This document shows, piece after piece, positions 51,983-60,712 of a DNA stretch of 64,000 bases. Under the pieces are notes generated by a model. The model was not told where the DNA came from. It did not search any database and saw only the letters and a list, made by a program, of their open reading frames with translations. The stretch covers positions 231,132 to 295,131 of the forward strand of contig JALONQ010000002.1 in assembly GCA_025454835.1 (NCBI GenBank), in the 5' to 3' direction. How positions within the stretch are numbered: the first letter of the stretch is position 1; every line of letters starts with the position of its first letter. Position numbers and translations under genes: made by a program. This DNA comes from Bacteroidota bacterium. GTDB lineage: Bacteria; Bacteroidota; Ignavibacteria; UBA10030.

Positions 51983-52735
51983 ATGCCCACTCCCACGTAT
52001 AAACGCATCCTCCTCAAACTGAGCGGCGAAGCCCTGATGGGCGAGCTCGAGTACGGGATCGACGCCTCCGTGCTCAGCCGATACGCCGACGAAGTGAGGT
52101 CGGTCACTGATCTCGGCGTTCAGGTCGGCATTGTCATCGGCGGGGGCAACATCTACCGGGGGGTCCAGCATTCGACCGACGGCATCGACAAGGTGACGGG
52201 CGACCACATGGGAATGCTTGCGACCGTCATCAACGCCCTTGCGCTCCAGCGCGCGCTCGAGCATCACGGCGTGCCGACGCGCTGCCAGACGGCTATTGAC
52301 ATGGCCAAGATCGCCGAGCCGTTCGTCCGGCGCCGGGCCATCCGGCACCTCGAAAAGGGGAGGACCGTCATCTTTGCGGCGGGAACGGGGAATCCGTATT
52401 TTACGACTGATACGGCGGCAGTGCTTCGAGCGATCGAGATCGGGGCGGACGTCATCCTGAAGGGCACTCGGGTGGACGGCGTGTACGACAGTGACCCCGA
52501 GAAGAATGCTGACGCGACGAAGTTCGAGGAGATCTCGTACGAAGATGTGCTCAAGCGGGACCTGCGGGTCATGGACCTGACGGCGATCACGCTTTCGAAA
52601 GAGAACCGCCTGCCGCTCATCGTTTTCAACATGAACCTACCGGGGAACCTCCGTCGCCTCGCCCTCGGCGAGCCCGTCGGGTCGCGCGTGATGGATTTCC
52701 CCACTCTCGACACCACGACGAAGAGCCATCGATGA
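51983..52735 (+). CDS. pyrH: UMP kinase
   Basis: Hexameric bacterial UMP kinase of the amino acid kinase fold. The start at 51983 ([20 protein letters not shown], 250 residues) is chosen because in-frame codons at 51938 and 51971 lie before or directly at the hairpin. Motifs include [40 protein letters not shown] and [16 protein letters not shown]. It overlaps frr by 4 nt, completing the conserved rpsB-tsf-pyrH-frr order. Confidence 0.95.
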   Translation: MPTPTYKRILLKLSGEALMGELEYGIDASVLSRYADEVRSVTDLGVQVGIVIGGGNIYRGVQHSTDGIDKVTGDHMGMLATVINALALQRALEHHGVPTRCQTAIDMAKIAEPFVRRRAIRHLEKGRTVIFAAGTGNPYFTTDTAAVLRAIEIGADVILKGTRVDGVYDSDPEKNADATKFEEISYEDVLKRDLRVMDLTAITLSKENRLPLIVFNMNLPGNLRRLALGEPVGSRVMDFPTLDTTTKSHR

Positions 52736-53292
52736 ACGCCAAAGACATCCTGAAGAACGCAGACGACCGGATGAAGAAAGCGGTCGAGGTCGTCCGTGAA
52801 GAGCTCATCCGCATCAGGACCGGGAAGGCGACGACCGCCCTCCTCGACACCGTCAAGGTCGACTACTACGGGTCGATGGTCCCGTTGAAGCAGGTTTCGA
52901 ATGTCAGCACGCCTGACGTGCACACGGTCAGCGTCCAGCCTTGGGAGAAGGCGATGATCGGGCCGATCGAAAAGGCGATCCTTGGAGCCAACCTCGGCCT
53001 GAATCCGATCAACGACGGCAATGTGGTCCGTGTGCCGATCCCTCCGCTCAACGAAGAGCGACGAAAAGAGCTGGTGAAACTGACCAAGAAGTTCGGTGAG
53101 GAGGGAAAGGTGGCGATCCGAAACGTACGACGGGACGCGATCGAGCACCTGAAGAAGGCGGAGAAAGAGGAACACATGTCGGAGGATGATCGGAAGCGGG
53201 CGGAGGTGGATGCGCAGAAAATGACCGACAAGCATATCAAAGAGATCGACGACCTCCTCGCCCACAAGGAGAAGGAGATCATGGAGGTCTGA
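52732..53292 (+). CDS. frr: Ribosome recycling factor
   Basis: With EF-G splits the post-termination ribosome. The 186-residue protein has the L-shaped RRF layout: [33 protein letters not shown] [19 protein letters not shown], and [19 protein letters not shown], then the C-terminal helix ending in [19 protein letters not shown]. It ends the rpsB-tsf-pyrH-frr block. Confidence 0.97.
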   Translation: MNAKDILKNADDRMKKAVEVVREELIRIRTGKATTALLDTVKVDYYGSMVPLKQVSNVSTPDVHTVSVQPWEKAMIGPIEKAILGANLGLNPINDGNVVRVPIPPLNEERRKELVKLTKKFGEEGKVAIRNVRRDAIEHLKKAEKEEHMSEDDRKRAEVDAQKMTDKHIKEIDDLLAHKEKEIMEV

Positions 53293-53741
53293 GCGGCCGA
53301 TCGAACTTCAAGCGATCACAAACGGCCATCGCAGCATTGAACCCATGCTCGATGGCCTTGTTGTTGGCAGGGGTTCCTGAACAGTGTGGGAATGACTCAT
53401 GCAAAGCATCGCGAGATACGCCAGGCGGGCCGCTGTCATCCTCGTTGTGGGGCGATCGTGGAACCTGCTCCTCCCGACGTGGAGACAGGGACTTGGGATC
53501 CTCTGGGAGCAGTTCCTGCGGAACGGATGCCACATCCGAATTGAACGAAACGAGCGCACCGTCTCCCAGACGGCGCCGTCTCGTCGTCGAGACCTAAGGG
53601 CTCCGGGCGATCATGGTCGCAACCTTCCACGCGATGGGCGGCTGACCGGGCTGTACACTCATCCAGCCCGCTCTGGCTGACCTGCAACTCCGCCGTGTGT
53701 GGCTCGTATGGTAGGGATACATCTCAACCAAAGGACCTACC
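53293..53741. other. Intergenic region of 449 bases without a supported gene
   Basis: Frames on both strands reach 80-100 codons but are Arg/Pro/Ser-rich and match no family I know. A 7-bp hairpin (53647-53653 with 53664-53670) is present. Codon use is unlike the neighbours, so this may be decayed coding sequence. The right end holds the leader of the PspC gene, with AAGGA just before its ATG. Confidence 0.5.
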
Positions 53742-54419
53742 ATGACTGACGCAGCCAAGCTCCTCACCCGAAGCGCCTCCGACCGCGTCATCGCCGGCGT
53801 CTGCGGCGGCCTCGCCGACTATCTAGACGTCGACCCGCTCTTCATCCGCCTTGCGTGGATCCTGATGGTCGTTGCGGGCGGATTCGGCATTCTCCTCTAT
53901 ATCGCCTGGGTCGTGATCGTTCCGGTTGGGGAGCCCGTCGCGGCGGCGCCGACCGAGCGGCGCGGACGCTCGACGTTCGGAGCCATCGTCGGCGGCCTCC
54001 TGGTGATGCTCGGCGTGCTGCTCCTCCTCGACGAGTTCGAGCTCTTCCGCTTCCACCATTTCTTCGATTGGTCGTGGAAATTCGCGGGTCCGGCGCTGCT
54101 GATCGCCGGAGGCTCGTATCTCATCTTTCGTCGGCGTGAAGAGCGGGCAGGGGCGGAGGCGGTGGAGGCCGGAGTCCATGAGCCGGCCGCCCACGCGAAA
54201 CGCTTTCAAAAGAGTCGTACGGACCGAAAGGTCTTCGGCGTCTGTGGCGGGATGGCAACGTACTTTGATGTCGACCCGACTCTCGTACGGCTGGCGGTGG
54301 CGGGCGTGACGCTCGCGGCTCCACCGTTCGGCGTCATCGGCTACCTCGCACTGGCGATCTTCGCGCCGTCGGAAGTCCCGGTGGTCCCTCCGGTCCAACC
54401 GACGCCGTCACAGCCATGA
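53742..54419 (+). CDS. Membrane protein with two PspC domains
   Basis: PspC domains mark envelope-stress membrane proteins. The 225-residue protein has one at each end. The N-terminal copy (about 5-62) has RVIAGVCGGLADYLDVDPLFIRL; the C-terminal copy (about 155-209) has KVFGVCGGMATYFDVDPTLVRLA. Between them lie two further hydrophobic segments resembling the LiaF/LiaI transmembrane region. It overlaps the next membrane protein gene by 4 nt. The function is inferred from the domain only. Confidence 0.85.
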   Translation: MTDAAKLLTRSASDRVIAGVCGGLADYLDVDPLFIRLAWILMVVAGGFGILLYIAWVVIVPVGEPVAAAPTERRGRSTFGAIVGGLLVMLGVLLLLDEFELFRFHHFFDWSWKFAGPALLIAGGSYLIFRRREERAGAEAVEAGVHEPAAHAKRFQKSRTDRKVFGVCGGMATYFDVDPTLVRLAVAGVTLAAPPFGVIGYLALAIFAPSEVPVVPPVQPTPSQP

Positions 54420-54931
54420 ACGGCCGCGGACTGGATATTGTCTCCGGCGGACTCATCGTTTCCGCCGGACTGGCACTCTTCCTCCGGGCGTTGGACGTTC
54501 AGCCGGAGGCGATGGTCACCGTCGCGTGGAGTTGCGCTTCAGTTCTGTGCGGCATTCATGCGGTGATCGGTCTGATCGCCGGCTCGAACGGGAGGAAATT
54601 CTGGGGAGCGTTGGGTTTCGTTGCGGCCGGTCAGTTGGCGCTCTGGAGCGCCGACATCCTGACCCCGACGCTCGAAGAAAGCATCGCCGCCGCGTCACTG
54701 TGGGTAGGTCTGGCGTTTGCCTTCGTGTGGCTGAGCCAACCGTACAAACTTGATGTGCTGGCCGTCGCCGTGTTGTTCGGCGGCCCTGGAGTGGGATACT
54801 ACCTCTGGTGGCACGAGCTGGTGGACCTGCGCTTGCTCGAGCGGTGGGCCGGCAGTGGGTGGCCGGCGATCATCATTCTCGCCGGTGCCGGTTTGATCCT
54901 GCGAGCCTTCTTCAAGCCAACGCGTCAATGA
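54416..54931 (+). CDS. Hypothetical membrane protein
   Basis: A 171-residue protein with about five or six hydrophobic segments covering most of its length, and no family I recognise. Its start overlaps the PspC gene by 4 nt, so it is translated from the same message and probably acts with it in the envelope. Its 3' end overlaps the 3' end of convergent polA by 7 nt. Confidence 0.7.
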   Translation: MNGRGLDIVSGGLIVSAGLALFLRALDVQPEAMVTVAWSCASVLCGIHAVIGLIAGSNGRKFWGALGFVAAGQLALWSADILTPTLEESIAAASLWVGLAFAFVWLSQPYKLDVLAVAVLFGGPGVGYYLWWHELVDLRLLERWAGSGWPAIIILAGAGLILRAFFKPTRQ

Positions 54932-57714
54932 GCATCCAGCCAGTTCCTGCCCGTGCCCATTTCGACCTGGATGGGCACGGACAGGGGCAGGGCTCCGACC
55001 ATCTCCCGTTCCACGATCTTCCTCACGGCTGTTTCTTCTTTCTTCCTCACCTCGAACAGCAGTTCATCGTGCACCTGCAGCAGCATGGCTGAGGTCAGTC
55101 CTTGCTCCGCGAAGGCGCGCTGAATGCGGACCATGGCGATCTTGATCATGTCGGCCGATGTCCCCTGGATCGGCATGTTGATCGCCTGGCGTTCGGCGTT
55201 CTGCCGGACGGGGCGGTTCTGACTTCGGAGGTCGGGCAGATATCGCCGACGGCCCAGCAACGTCTGTACGTAGCCGAGCTTCGTTGCCGTGGCGATCGTG
55301 TCATGGATGTACTGCTGCACCTTTGGAAATCGCTGGAAGTACCTATCGATGATCTCTTTCGCTTCCGTTTGCGATATCTCGAGATTGTTGGCCAGTCCGA
55401 AGGCGCTGCTGCCGTACATGATCCCGAAGTTGACCGCTTTGGCCTTTCGCCGCATGTCGCGGCTGACCTCTGCCAGCGGCACGCCGAAGACCCGTGCGGC
55501 CGTCGTGGCATGGATATCCTCATTGTTCCGGAACGCTTCCGCCAATCCCTCATCGCCCGCGATGTGCGCCATCACCCGCAGTTCGATCTGCGAATAGTCG
55601 GCCGACAGCAGCACCGAGCCGCGTTCGCCGACGATGAACGCGCGGCGGATGGCCTTGCCCGCTTCCGTCCGGATCGGGATGTTCTGCAGGTTGGGGTCGC
55701 TGCTCGAGAGGCGTCCGGTCGCCGCGACCGTCTGGGAGTAGGACGTATGCACCCGTCCGGTGTCGGGATGGACCAGCTGCGGCAGCGCGTCGACGTAGGT
55801 CGACTTCAGCTTGGAGAGCTGGCGATACTCGAGCAGTGACTCGACGATGGGATGGGCGTGGCGCAGCGATTCAAGCACGCCGACGTCGGTCGAGAAGCCG
55901 GTCTTCGTCTTGCGGACCGGCGGGAGGCCGAGCCTCGTGAACAGGATGCTGCCGAGTTGCTGGGTGGAGTTGAGATTGAACGGGCCGCCGGCGAGCTCGT
56001 GGATCTTGAGCGTCAGGCCTTTGATCTGCTGCTCCATCTCTTTGGACATTTCCGCCAGCGTTTCGGTGTCGAGGGTGATGCCGCGACGTTCCATGTCTGC
56101 TAGAACGGCCACGAGCGGCATTTCGACGTCGGTCGCGAGGCGGTCGAGTTTCGTCTCCTTCAGCTTCTCTGCCAGCAGTTTCCAGAGTCGATACGTGATG
56201 TCGGCATCCTCGCAGGAATAGTCCGACAGCGCCTGCGGATCGACCTCGCGGATCGGTCGCTGCAGTTTTCCCTGACCCACGATATCCTTGAACGACACCG
56301 GCGAATAGCCCAGATACTCCCGGGAGACGGCGTCCATGTTGTGCTGGGCGTCTTCCCGAAGCAAGTAACTGGCGACCATCGTGTCGAAGTCCGCGCCGGC
56401 GACGTTGATCCCATGACGGGACATCACCAGAATGTCGTACTTGATGTTGTGGCCGGCTTTGGGGACGGAGGCGTCCTCGAGCGGACCTTTGATGAGCGGT
56501 GCGACGGAGGACCACGCCAGGTCGTCGGTGGCGGCGGCGGGAAACATCCCTTCGGCCACAGCGGTAGCCGCGATCGGGACGTAGAACGCCTCGCGCTCCT
56601 TTAGCGAGAACGACACGCCGACCAATTCAGCCCGGAGGGCATCGGTCGATGTCGTCTCCGTGTCGAAGACAAAGCCCTTCGACCCAGCGAGCGCCTTGGC
56701 GAGTTTCTTCAATTCATCGAGCGTCGTGATGCGACGGTATGTGTGGTCGTCAGTGGTGATCGTGGCGTACTCAACCGGCAGGGTTGCCGGTTCCGCCTGG
56801 GCGGGCGCTTCGGTAGCTGACGCTTCGGATGCGCCAGGGCCATCCAGTCGATTGAGGAGTGAACGAAACTCCATCGATCGATACAGCTCGCGCAGCTTGT
56901 CCCGGTCCGGTGGCTCAAGCCGAAAGGCTTGCAGGTCCAGATCGACCGGGGCATCCGTGTGGATCGTCACGAGGGTGCGGGACAGGAAGGCCAGCTCGCG
57001 ATTCAACTCGAGCTTGGCCCGGACCCCCTTCTGCGGGATGTCGTCGAGCGAACGGTAGAGCGCCTCCAATCCCCCATATTTCTGGATCAGCGGGATGGCC
57101 GTCTTCTCGCCGATGCCCGGAACGCCGGGTACGTTGTCGGAGCTGTCGCCGGTCAGGGCGAGGACTTCGATGACCTTGTCGGGCGTGACGCCGAACTTCT
57201 CCCGCACGCCGTCGAATCCCACCACCTCGGGATCGCCACCTTGCTTCGCCGGCCGCATGAGTGAGATGTTCGGCGAGACGAGTTGCATGAAGTCCTTGTC
57301 GCCGCTCACGAGAAACACGCGCAAGCCTTCCTTCTCAGCCTTCCGCGCCAGCGTGCCAATGATATCATCCGCTTCAAAGCCGGGCACTTCGAGCAGGGGA
57401 ATGCGGTGGGCGCGAATGACCTCCCTGAGAGGATCGAGCTGGGTGACCATGTCTTCCGGCATCTTCTCCCGGGTCGCCTTGTATTCGGCGTACGCTTCGT
57501 GGCGGAAGGTCGGCGTCTTCGTGTCGAACGCGACGGCCAGATAGTCGGGAAGGGACTCGTTGATGATCCTGTTCAGAAAGGTGACGAACCCGTACACGGC
57601 GCTGACATTCCGTCCATCCGACGTCATGAGCGGACGCTGAATGAACGCGAAGTACGCACGGTAGGCGATGGCCATGCCATCGATGAGGAAGAGACGCCGG
57701 GGGCGGTCGCTCAT
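54925..57714 (-). CDS. polA: DNA polymerase I
   Basis: Repair and Okazaki-fragment-processing polymerase. The 929-residue protein has all three domains. The 5'-3' exonuclease is at about 1-290 (LFLIDGMAIAYRAYFAF, LTGDSSDNVPGVPGIGEKTA). The 3'-5' exonuclease is at about 325-525 with active-site residues intact (FVFDTETT, HNIKYD, YSCEDAD). The polymerase has motif A DYSQIELRVMAHIAGD, the O-helix RRKAKAVNFGIMYG and motif C QVHDELLFEV. Proofreading is therefore predicted to be active, unlike in Thermus. It overlaps the upstream MFS gene by 4 nt. Confidence 0.97.
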   Translation of the reverse strand: MSDRPRRLFLIDGMAIAYRAYFAFIQRPLMTSDGRNVSAVYGFVTFLNRIINESLPDYLAVAFDTKTPTFRHEAYAEYKATREKMPEDMVTQLDPLREVIRAHRIPLLEVPGFEADDIIGTLARKAEKEGLRVFLVSGDKDFMQLVSPNISLMRPAKQGGDPEVVGFDGVREKFGVTPDKVIEVLALTGDSSDNVPGVPGIGEKTAIPLIQKYGGLEALYRSLDDIPQKGVRAKLELNRELAFLSRTLVTIHTDAPVDLDLQAFRLEPPDRDKLRELYRSMEFRSLLNRLDGPGASEASATEAPAQAEPATLPVEYATITTDDHTYRRITTLDELKKLAKALAGSKGFVFDTETTSTDALRAELVGVSFSLKEREAFYVPIAATAVAEGMFPAAATDDLAWSSVAPLIKGPLEDASVPKAGHNIKYDILVMSRHGINVAGADFDTMVASYLLREDAQHNMDAVSREYLGYSPVSFKDIVGQGKLQRPIREVDPQALSDYSCEDADITYRLWKLLAEKLKETKLDRLATDVEMPLVAVLADMERRGITLDTETLAEMSKEMEQQIKGLTLKIHELAGGPFNLNSTQQLGSILFTRLGLPPVRKTKTGFSTDVGVLESLRHAHPIVESLLEYRQLSKLKSTYVDALPQLVHPDTGRVHTSYSQTVAATGRLSSSDPNLQNIPIRTEAGKAIRRAFIVGERGSVLLSADYSQIELRVMAHIAGDEGLAEAFRNNEDIHATTAARVFGVPLAEVSRDMRRKAKAVNFGIMYGSSAFGLANNLEISQTEAKEIIDRYFQRFPKVQQYIHDTIATATKLGYVQTLLGRRRYLPDLRSQNRPVRQNAERQAINMPIQGTSADMIKIAMVRIQRAFAEQGLTSAMLLQVHDELLFEVRKKEETAVRKIVEREMVGALPLSVPIQVEMGTGRNWLDAH

Positions 57715-59000
57715 GCTGAGGATGATTCCGAGGGTGAACGGTCGGGGATGGGGACGGGCGCTGGAGTACGATCATCGCCATGGTCGTCGGGCGCGTCGAC
57801 GAGATTGGTCCGGACGACCCAGATCGAGATGAGCAGCATGCCGAACGCAAACAGGAAGACGGAACGCAGTCCCAGGTGGGCGCCGATGAGCCCGCCCAGC
57901 GGCGCGCCGATGAAGTTGGCCAGCGTATTACCGCTCGTGGCGATGCCCAGAATGCCGCCGCGGCGGTTGGGCGGCGCGAATTTGCTGACATACGAATAGA
58001 GCACCGGCAGCATGCCTCCGAGGCTGAATCCCAGGAGTGCGCGCAAGGCGATCAAGGGCGCGATGTGTGTGGCGACGGCATGGAGTCCGTAGGCGATACC
58101 GGCCCCCAGAAACGCGAGCGACAGGTTCTTGCGCATGTTCTTGCGGTCGTTGCGGCGTCCCCACCACGGAGCTGAGATGACCGTGAAGAGGCCGGCGACG
58201 GAAAAAATGGCGCCGGCGGCTGTTGCGACGAATTCGGGGTTGCCGAGCATTTCATCGACGTACAACGCAAAGATCGGCTGAACGAAGAAGACGCTCATTT
58301 GTGAGATGACGATGAGTCCGAGGGCAACGGCAATGGGGCGATGGCTGAACACGTATCGATAGTTGCTGCGCAGTCCGATCGCATGGCCCGACGAGGTCTC
58401 GTGGGCGGTCCGGTCATGGACGAACAGAAGAATGATGAAGCCGGTGATCGTGCAGAGTCCCGCGACGAGGAAGAAGACGGGGCGGAAGCCGAGCGTGTCG
58501 GCCAGCGAACCGCCGATGAACGGGCCGAGCACGTTGCCGGCGGACGTGGCCGTTTGCAGCAGGCCGATCGCGTATCCCGAGCGATGCCGCGGAGTATTGA
58601 CCGACACGAGGGCCATGGCGGCGGCGAGGAACCCGCTGATGGCTCCCTGGACCATTCGGAACACGAACAAACTTTCGACGTTCCACGCGAACCCGATGAG
58701 CACCTGAGACAATCCGAGGCCGAAAATCGCCCTGACGGTCATGAACTTGCGGCCGTATTTGTCGCCCAGGTAACCCCAGACCGGCGTGAGGAAGAAAGCG
58801 GGGAGGAAGGGGCCCGAGAAGACGATACCGCTCCATTGGGCGACGGCGGCCTCGTCGGTCACGCCCAGATGGCGGATATAGAACGGGAGGAACGGGACGA
58901 CGAGGCTCATCCCCAGCATGGCGATGAACTGCGCCGCCCAGATGATGTAGAGCGTCTTCCGCCAGGGTTCGACCGGACCTTGTGGCGACTGAGAGCTCAT
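57711..59000 (-). CDS. MFS transporter, drug-efflux-like
   Basis: Major facilitator of 429 residues with twelve hydrophobic segments. The start at 59000 (MSSQSPQGP) is preferred; the open frame to 59117 adds only polar sequence before the first helix. Motif A is visible as GYLGDKYGRKF after helix 2 and as a weaker repeat after helix 8 (WGRRNDRKNMRK). A proline/glycine-rich motif C-like stretch is AGNVLGPFIGG. This resembles TetA/MdtG-type proton antiporters. The substrate is unknown. It overlaps polA by 4 nt. Confidence 0.85.
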   Translation of the reverse strand: MSSQSPQGPVEPWRKTLYIIWAAQFIAMLGMSLVVPFLPFYIRHLGVTDEAAVAQWSGIVFSGPFLPAFFLTPVWGYLGDKYGRKFMTVRAIFGLGLSQVLIGFAWNVESLFVFRMVQGAISGFLAAAMALVSVNTPRHRSGYAIGLLQTATSAGNVLGPFIGGSLADTLGFRPVFFLVAGLCTITGFIILLFVHDRTAHETSSGHAIGLRSNYRYVFSHRPIAVALGLIVISQMSVFFVQPIFALYVDEMLGNPEFVATAAGAIFSVAGLFTVISAPWWGRRNDRKNMRKNLSLAFLGAGIAYGLHAVATHIAPLIALRALLGFSLGGMLPVLYSYVSKFAPPNRRGGILGIATSGNTLANFIGAPLGGLIGAHLGLRSVFLFAFGMLLISIWVVRTNLVDAPDDHGDDRTPAPVPIPDRSPSESSSA

Positions 59001-59119
59001 GCGGTGGTTCTTCGGGAGAGGTCGTGAAGCGTTGGCTCTTGTCGCCGGGCGGTCAGGAACATACGGACGAGTTGTTCGTCGAATATACTGATTCGAGCCG
59101 TGAGATGGGATGCGCAATC

Positions 59120-59148
59120 TTGACTCTCCCGGCCCAATTCCGTACTAT
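59120..59148 (+). promoter_or_regulatory. Promoter candidate for the small secreted protein gene
   Basis: TTGACT at 59120-59125 and TACTAT at 59143-59148 are spaced by 17 nt. Transcription would begin near 59155, shortly before GGGAG (59164-59168) and the ATG at 59173. Confidence 0.6.
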
Positions 59149-59172
59149 TCTTGTCAACAGAAAGGGAGTGAG

Positions 59173-59679
59173 ATGACCGTGTCGAAGGTTCTACTGACGA
59201 CTCTTCTGTTGACGGCCAGCGTTGTCGTGGCATCGGCGCAGTTCAAGGTGCGCCCCGAAACGCGCCCGTCGACGGGTTCATCGCTCGTCCGGGAAGATGG
59301 CGGCAGCTTCCTTCTTGGATGGTTCGATGCCTCCCGATTCGCGATGCGCCAAAGCTACGGGTTGACCTATTCCAGCATGGGGGGGCGTGGGATCTCGGTC
59401 GGAGAGTATACGAACAGCATGATGTACCAGATCTCCGATCCCCTGTCGCTGCAATTTGATGTCAGTCTGACCCATGTCCCTTTCAGCTCGTACGGCGACA
59501 AGTTCAACAAGGGACTCTCGGGCCTTCGCCTATCGCGTGCGCAGCTTGATTATCGCCCGAGCGAGAACACGCTCTTCCAGATCCAGTTCCGACAGATCCC
59601 GGCGGGGGCGTACTTGCGGGGATGGCCAGGCTACGGCACGGATTTGGGGCTGGATCGACCATTGGACTTCGACCGCTGA
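59173..59679 (+). CDS. Small secreted protein, unknown function
   Basis: No family recognised. The 168-residue product has a clear signal peptide (MTVSKVLLTTLLLTASVVVASA, cleavage before Q23). The remainder has alternating hydrophobic/polar stretches rich in aromatic, Ser and Gly residues (SYGLTYSSMGG, LSLQFDVSLTHVPF, NTLFQIQFRQIP), as in short outer-membrane beta-strand proteins. The start at 59173 is supported by GGGAG upstream and by the promoter position. A terminator follows, so it is monocistronic. Confidence 0.75.
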   Translation: MTVSKVLLTTLLLTASVVVASAQFKVRPETRPSTGSSLVREDGGSFLLGWFDASRFAMRQSYGLTYSSMGGRGISVGEYTNSMMYQISDPLSLQFDVSLTHVPFSSYGDKFNKGLSGLRLSRAQLDYRPSENTLFQIQFRQIPAGAYLRGWPGYGTDLGLDRPLDFDR

Positions 59680-59712
59680 CCTCCGTGTTCACACGACCTC
59701 ATGATCGGTGCG

Positions 59713-59739
59713 CGAGCAGGCCATTGTGCCTGCTCGTTT
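59713..59739 (+). terminator. Terminator after the small secreted protein gene
   Basis: A perfect 9-bp stem (59713-59721 with 59728-59736), a 6-nt loop and TTT immediately after, 34 nt beyond the stop codon. Confidence 0.7.
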
Positions 59740-59778
59740 CGTTCCATTCCGATCCGCCCCCGGTGGTGGCGGGCCTGT

Positions 59779-60243
59779 ATGGGTCGTAGCGACGCGTCCC
59801 TCTTCTGGCGTCGTTGGAAGCTCGTTGCCCTTGCCGCCGCCGGCATGGTGCTCCTCGTCGGGATCTATCTTGCCGCCCAGACGTACTGGACCTCGTCGCA
59901 GTCCGTCGTGGGTATGATCCCCGGCGAGACGAAACCATGGAAAATGGAGGTGGTCAATACGACGAGCGAGGCGGGACTGGCGCTACGGATCGCCGACCAT
60001 TTGCGCCGGCTGGGGTACGACGTGGTTGATGTTCGCACGTCGCGCATGCCGGGTCCGGTACGGACGTCGTTCATCGATCGCTCGGGGCGCCCCGAGGCCC
60101 TCAGTGACCTGCAGGCCGTCCTCGAACTGACGCCCGACCGGTTCCGTTCCGAGCTTGATCGAACGCTGTTGCTCGACGTGACCATGCTTGTCGGAAACGA
60201 TATCCGCACGATCCCGGCGTTTGCCGCGGACGTGCAGCCATAA
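59779..60243 (+). CDS. Membrane-anchored LytR C-terminal-domain protein
   Basis: A 154-residue protein with one N-terminal transmembrane helix (about 14-34) and a LytR_C domain: WKMEVVNTTSEAGLALRIADHLRRLGYDVVDV, followed by FIDRSG and LLDVTMLVGNDI. In Bacteroidota such proteins lack the LCP phosphotransferase domain, and their role in the envelope is unknown. The frame is open to 59701, but the start at 59779 is preferred because the terminator hairpin precedes it. It lies 31 nt before rsfS. Confidence 0.8.
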   Translation: MGRSDASLFWRRWKLVALAAAGMVLLVGIYLAAQTYWTSSQSVVGMIPGETKPWKMEVVNTTSEAGLALRIADHLRRLGYDVVDVRTSRMPGPVRTSFIDRSGRPEALSDLQAVLELTPDRFRSELDRTLLLDVTMLVGNDIRTIPAFAADVQP

Positions 60244-60274
60244 GAGTTTCGCTCTGCCATCCCAGGAGAATCCA

Positions 60275-60712
60275 GTGACCTCTCGCGCATTGGCTCAGCT
60301 GATCGCCAACACGATGCTATCCAAGAAGGCCCATGACGTCATCACGATGGACCTTCGCAAGGTCACGAGCACGGCCGACTTCTTCGTCGTCTGTTCGGCC
60401 GACTCCGATACCCAGGTGCGCGCGATCGCCGACGCCGTCGACCAGGCTACGGATGAGGCGGGCTCGCCCGTCTGGAAGCAGGAGGGCCGCCAGGCGATGA
60501 CCTGGGTGATCCTCGATTTCGTCGACGTCGTCGCCCACGTCTTCCATCGAGAGTCGCGGACGTTCTACAATCTCGAACGACTCTGGGCCGACGCGAAGAC
60601 CGTCGCCGTCACGGATGAGCCTCCGGTCAAGAAACCTGCGGCAAAGAAGGCGGCCGTCAAGCGGACCACGATCCGCAAAGCCAGTACCGTCCGCAAGCGG
60701 AGCGCGAAGTGA
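60275..60712 (+). CDS. rsfS: Ribosomal silencing factor RsfS
   Basis: Binds L14 and blocks subunit joining during starvation. The GTG at 60275 is the likely start, with AGGAG at 60264-60268 (6 nt spacing); the open frame to 60188 is a shadow. The 145-residue product has the RsfS core (AHDVITMDLRKVTSTADFFVVCSA, GRQAMTWVILDFVDVVAHVF, FYNLERLWADAK) followed by an unusual Lys/Ala/Arg-rich tail of about 30 residues. It overlaps argS as GTGA. Confidence 0.92.
   Translation: MTSRALAQLIANTMLSKKAHDVITMDLRKVTSTADFFVVCSADSDTQVRAIADAVDQATDEAGSPVWKQEGRQAMTWVILDFVDVVAHVFHRESRTFYNLERLWADAKTVAVTDEPPVKKPAAKKAAVKRTTIRKASTVRKRSAK

Noticed and set aside
53279..53533. Minus-strand gene or transposase remnant after frr
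   Set aside because: No family resemblance, Pro/Ser-rich, overlaps the frr stop, and no terminal inverted repeats found.
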